Assembly: GCF_015477765.1 (NCBI RefSeq) | Contig: NZ_JADLQQ010000001.1 | Span: 620,001-684,000 of the forward strand | Length of the DNA: 64,000 nucleotides | DNA from: Nocardia transvalensis | Lineage (GTDB): Bacteria > Actinomycetota > Actinomycetes > Mycobacteriales > Mycobacteriaceae | Direction: 5' to 3' | In this document: one piece after another, positions 61,549 through 64,000 of the stretch | How the letters are laid out: each line of letters starts with the position of its first letter | Numbering within the stretch: the stretch's first letter is position 1 | Made by a program: the position numbers and the translations under genes | Notes under the pieces: model-generated | What the model saw: the letters and a program-made list of their open reading frames with translations, nothing else | What the model was told of the DNA's origin: nothing | The model's database searches: none

Positions 61549-62154
61549 TTACTTCGAGTAGTACTCGACGATGAGCTGTTCGTTGATCGGCACGTCGATC
61601 TGCGCACGCTCCGGCAGCTGGTGGACCAGGATCCGCAACCGGTTCGGCACGACCTGCAGCCAGCCCGGGATCGGGCGGTCGCCGACGGTCTCGCGCGCCA
61701 CCTGGAACGGCAGCGTCGGCAGGCTCTTCTCCTTGACATCGATGATGTCGTACTGGGAGACCTGGTAGCTCGGGACGTTCACCTTGACGCCGTTGACCAG
61801 GAAGTGGCCGTGCGAGACCAGCTGACGGGCCTGACGACGGGTCCGGGCCAGGCCGGCGCGGTACACGACGTTGTCCAGCCGAGTCTCGAGCAGACGCAGC
61901 AGGTTGTCGCCGGTCTTGCCCTTCTGCCGGTTGGCCTCCTCGTAGTAGCGGCTGAACTGCCGCTCCATGATGCCGTAGGTGAAGCGCGCCTTCTGCTTCT
62001 CCTGCAGCTGGACCAGGTACTCGCTCTCCTTGATCCGCGCGCGGCCGTGCTGGCCCGGCGGGTAGGGACGACGCTCGAACGCCTGGTCACCGCCGACCAG
62101 GTCGACGCGCAGACGACGCGACTTGCGGGTGATGGGGCCGGTGTAACGGGCCAT
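61549..62154 (-). CDS. rpsD: 30S ribosomal protein S4
   Basis: 201 residues. Starts ARYTGPITRKSRRLRVDL; has the S4 RNA-binding domain (LDNVVYRAGLARTRRQARQLVSHGHFLVNG). The N-terminal zinc-binding Cys set is absent, the zinc-independent form usual in mycolata. S4 nucleates 30S assembly and in many bacteria represses its own operon. 22 nt after rpsK. Confidence 0.98.
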   Translation of the reverse strand: MARYTGPITRKSRRLRVDLVGGDQAFERRPYPPGQHGRARIKESEYLVQLQEKQKARFTYGIMERQFSRYYEEANRQKGKTGDNLLRLLETRLDNVVYRAGLARTRRQARQLVSHGHFLVNGVKVNVPSYQVSQYDIIDVKEKSLPTLPFQVARETVGDRPIPGWLQVVPNRLRILVHQLPERAQIDVPINEQLIVEYYSK

Positions 62155-62176
62155 TTCGCTCTACCTTCCTTCCCGC

Positions 62177-62590
62177 TTAGACGCGACGCCGCTTGGGCGG
62201 ACGGCAACCGTTGTGCGGCTGCGGGGTGACATCGGAGATCGTGCCCACCTCGAGGCCGGCGGCCTGCAGCGAGCGGATCGCGGTCTCGCGGCCCGAACCC
62301 GGGCCCTTGACGAACACGTCGACCTTCTTGACGCCGTGCTCCTGCGCCTTGCGGGCGGCGTTCTCCGCGGCCAGCTGGGCGGCGAACGGGGTCGACTTGC
62401 GCGAACCCTTGAAGCCGACGTGGCCCGAGGACGCCCACGAGATGACGTTGCCCTGCGGGTCGGTGATCGACACGATCGTGTTGTTGAACGTGGACTTGAT
62501 GTGCGCGTTGCCGTGCGGAACGTTCTTCTTGTCCCGGCGCCGCGACTTCTGGGTCTTCTTGGGGCCGGAGGCCCGACTCTTCGGAGGCAT
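62177..62590 (-). CDS. rpsK: 30S ribosomal protein S11
   Basis: 137 residues. Basic N-terminus then the conserved [20 protein letters not shown] and the C-terminal [18 protein letters not shown] that lines the platform near the 16S 3' end. 9 nt after rpsM. Confidence 0.98.
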   Translation of the reverse strand: MPPKSRASGPKKTQKSRRRDKKNVPHGNAHIKSTFNNTIVSITDPQGNVISWASSGHVGFKGSRKSTPFAAQLAAENAARKAQEHGVKKVDVFVKGPGSGRETAIRSLQAAGLEVGTISDVTPQPHNGCRPPKRRRV

Positions 62591-62599
62591 CGGTTATCC

Positions 62600-62971
62600 C
62601 TACTTCTTCTTGCCGGCGACGGTCTTCTTCGGACCCTTGCGCGTGCGCGCATTGGTCTTGGTCCGCTGGCCGCGCACCGGGAGGTGGCGACGGTGGCGGA
62701 TGCCCTGGTAGCAGCCGATCTCGATCTTGCGACGGATATCGGCCTGCACCTCGCGGCGCAGGTCACCCTCGACCTTGAACTCCGACGCCTCGATGTAGTC
62801 GCGCAGCTTGGTCAGATCGTCGTCGGTGAGATCCTTGGCGCGAGTGTCCGGGCTGACGCCGGTGTTCTCGAGGATCTCCTTGGCGCGGGTACGGCCGACG
62901 CCGAAAATGTAGGTCAGTGCGATCTCCATGCGCTTCTCGCGCGGGAGATCGACGCCCATCAGACGTGCCAT
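62600..62971 (-). CDS. rpsM: 30S ribosomal protein S13
   Basis: 123 residues. [20 protein letters not shown] at the start, [20 protein letters not shown] near the basic tail that contacts the P-site tRNA. Followed by rpsK. The 182-nt gap upstream, to rpmJ, is highly structured (see that entry). Confidence 0.98.
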   Translation of the reverse strand: MARLMGVDLPREKRMEIALTYIFGVGRTRAKEILENTGVSPDTRAKDLTDDDLTKLRDYIEASEFKVEGDLRREVQADIRRKIEIGCYQGIRHRRHLPVRGQRTKTNARTRKGPKKTVAGKKK

Positions 62972-63029
62972 GGTGGCGATTCCTTAACTGTTGCGGAGGT
63001 CTGCTCCCTGTCCGTCCCCTCGGGTGGGG

Positions 63030-63089
63030 CCCCGGCCTCCGAACCGGGGGTAGGTGGGCATCCGCCCTTTCGGGCTCGTCAATGCCCAC
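63030..63089 (-). promoter_or_regulatory. structured leader between rpmJ and rpsM
   Basis: Two hairpins: CCCCGG / CCGGGG at 63030-63049, and a stem GTGGGCAT (63054-63061) with ATGCCCAC (63082-63089) enclosing a GCCC/GGGC inner stem. The region could be an operon-internal control site for S4-type feedback or a processing signal. Confidence 0.5.
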
Positions 63090-63153
63090 TGGCGCTGGGA
63101 GGTCTTCTTTTTGTTCTGCCAATCCGATCGGCGATCGGTGCTTGGCCGGTGAA

Positions 63154-63267
63154 CTAGCCCTGGCGCTGCTTGTGGCGCAGGTTGTCGCAGATCACCATGA
63201 CCCGGCCGTTACGGCGGATCACCTTGCACTTCTCGCAGATCTTCTTGACGCTCGGCTGAACCTTCAC
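63154..63267 (-). CDS. rpmJ: 50S ribosomal protein L36
   Basis: 37 residues from GTG 63267: [20 protein letters not shown] and so on, ending HKQRQG. Carries the zinc-binding Cys pair CEKC with CDNLRH (C-C-C-H form). Too short to stand out by length but unmistakable by sequence and position between infA and rpsM. Confidence 0.97.
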   Translation of the reverse strand: MKVQPSVKKICEKCKVIRRNGRVMVICDNLRHKQRQG

Positions 63268-63312
63268 GTCCGTCCAATCTGGTTGTGGCTCACAGGGGTG
63301 TGAACACAGGTT

Positions 63313-63336
63313 TTCCCCGGCCTAATGGCCGGGGAA
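63313..63336 (-). terminator. hairpin between infA and rpmJ
   Basis: TTCCCCGGCC / GGCCGGGGAA, perfect 10-bp stem with loop TAAT. Second of two hairpins in the 127-nt infA-rpmJ gap. Confidence 0.75.
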
Positions 63337-63371
63337 GTCTTTTGTCGCGAGCCGGAGTTTCCGGCCCCTGT

Positions 63372-63394
63372 TCCCGGCGTGCTTTTCGCCGGGA
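63372..63394 (-). terminator. AARAGCA-loop hairpin, copy 4, directly after the infA stop
   Basis: In gene sense TCCCGGCG-AAAAGCA-CGCCGGGA, 8-bp perfect stem, starting at the base after the infA stop codon. Differs from the copy at 12067 by one loop base. Confidence 0.85.
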
Positions 63395-63616
63395 TCACTT
63401 GTAGCGGTAGACGATCCGACCGCGGCTCAGGTCGTAGGGCGACAGCTCCACGACCACACGGTCCTCGGGGAGGATACGGATGTAGTGCTGCCGCATCTTC
63501 CCGCTGATGTGCGCGAGCACTTTGTGACCGTTTTCCAGCTCGATCCGGAACATCGCATTGGGCAGCGGCTCGATAACCCGACCCTCGACCTCGATGGCCC
63601 CGTCTTTCTTCGCCAT
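63395..63616 (-). CDS. infA: translation initiation factor IF-1
   Basis: 73 residues, full length. [20 protein letters not shown] then the OB-fold segments [20 protein letters not shown] and [20 protein letters not shown]. Binds the 30S A site during initiation. First gene of the infA-rpmJ-rpsM-rpsK-rpsD-rpoA-rplQ set. The 205 bp upstream to the next gene hold no recognised gene and should contain the operon promoter. Confidence 0.98.
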   Translation of the reverse strand: MAKKDGAIEVEGRVIEPLPNAMFRIELENGHKVLAHISGKMRQHYIRILPEDRVVVELSPYDLSRGRIVYRYK

Positions 63617-63821
63617 ATCCTCCGCGATCCCGTTTGCGCTGGTCCCGGGTTGGGCCCAGCTCTTCGGCTAGCTTGTCACTGCAGTTTGTCGTGCACTTGT
63701 GTCGACCAGGTGCCATACTCTCCGGAAGCAGCATGCGGACATGAGCGACCGGCGGGTAGGTGCACCGCCGATCAAGCTTACCTGTGCATGCGCTATCCGG
63801 CCAAATGGGGCCGCCAGGCAC

Positions 63822-64000
63822 TCAGATGTTGAGCCGGGGTGTCGCCACCTGGCTGATCGCCGCTCCCGCCGCCGCGTCTTGCGCCTGCACCTTGTCGGCC
63901 GCGGCTTTGAGCGTTTCCGCGAGGTCGGCAAGGTTCCCCAGCAGCATGGTCCGGCGGCCCTCCAGATAGGTGTTGAACCGGCCGAACGCGCTCGCCGCCG
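63822..64000 (-). CDS. ESX-type small helical protein, 5' end outside window
   Basis: 58 residues visible before the TGA at 63822-63824, in a frame with no stop to the window edge. The sequence FGRFNTYLEGRRTMLLGNLA followed by an Ala-rich helix (AETLKAAADKVQAQDAAAGA) has the look of the C-terminal half of EspC/WXG100-type secretion targets. If so, it is a further ESX-type gene just past infA, and other members of its module would be outside the window or absent. Assignment tentative because only the end is visible. Confidence 0.55.
   Translation of the reverse strand, partial: AASAFGRFNTYLEGRRTMLLGNLADLAETLKAAADKVQAQDAAAGAAISQVATPRLNI

Overview
This is a high-GC actinobacterial chromosome segment, most likely Nocardia. 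It has a mycolata-type ESX (type VII) secretion locus, many lipoproteins of a family I recognise from Nocardia (DUF7373-like), F420-type LLM enzymes and GTG/TTG starts. The gene frame glmM-rpsI-rplM ... ESX ... truA-rplQ-rpoA-rpsD-rpsK-rpsM-rpmJ-infA matches the interval that carries ESX-4 in Mycobacterium tuberculosis (Rv3441c to Rv3462c). Here the interval is much enlarged. No rRNA, tRNA, CRISPR array, transposase or prophage gene was seen.

Layout. 1-9.2 kb: a 5'-truncated gene, an RDD membrane protein, and two minus-strand modules (3.7 and 8.9 kb regions) that each pair a small helical ESX-type protein with a long protein carrying a helical N-terminus and a proline-rich tail; a PspC protein and an ABC-F ATPase lie between them. 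9.4-11.9 kb: glmM, rpsI, rplM. 12-26.6 kb: proteins linked to type VII secretion (an Hsp70-like protein and an Rv3446c-like protein), two FHA-domain proteins (one an Rv1747-like ABC exporter), a lipoprotein metalloprotease, one DUF7373-like lipoprotein, and a few enzymes. 26.6-36.5 kb: an accessory island with lower GC. It holds three orphan genes, five DUF7373-like lipoproteins arranged as one single plus two duplicated pairs, and a transmembrane Ser/Thr kinase without PASTA repeats. 36.5-51.8 kb: the ESX core (two WXG100 proteins, eccC, eccD, mycP, eccB, eccE) plus a third substrate-like module and a signal peptidase I. 51.8-58.8 kb: FMN reductase, epimerase with a disordered insert, MTA phosphorylase, CsoR-type regulator, LLM oxidoreductase, and an Hsp20 under a CIRCE element. 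58.9-63.6 kb: truA and the alpha ribosomal operon. The window ends inside another ESX-type small protein.

How the genes may work together. EccB/C/D/E and MycP form the export machine. The two WXG100 proteins and the three substrate-like modules are the obvious cargo candidates. The kinase and FHA proteins suggest phosphorylation control, and the paired lipoproteins sit where an envelope sensor or accessory complex could act. These links are inferred from position and domain content only. Besides the genes, the window holds a family of stop-codon-proximal hairpins with a conserved AARAGCA loop, a 24-bp tandem array upstream of rplM, and several in-protein repeat arrays.
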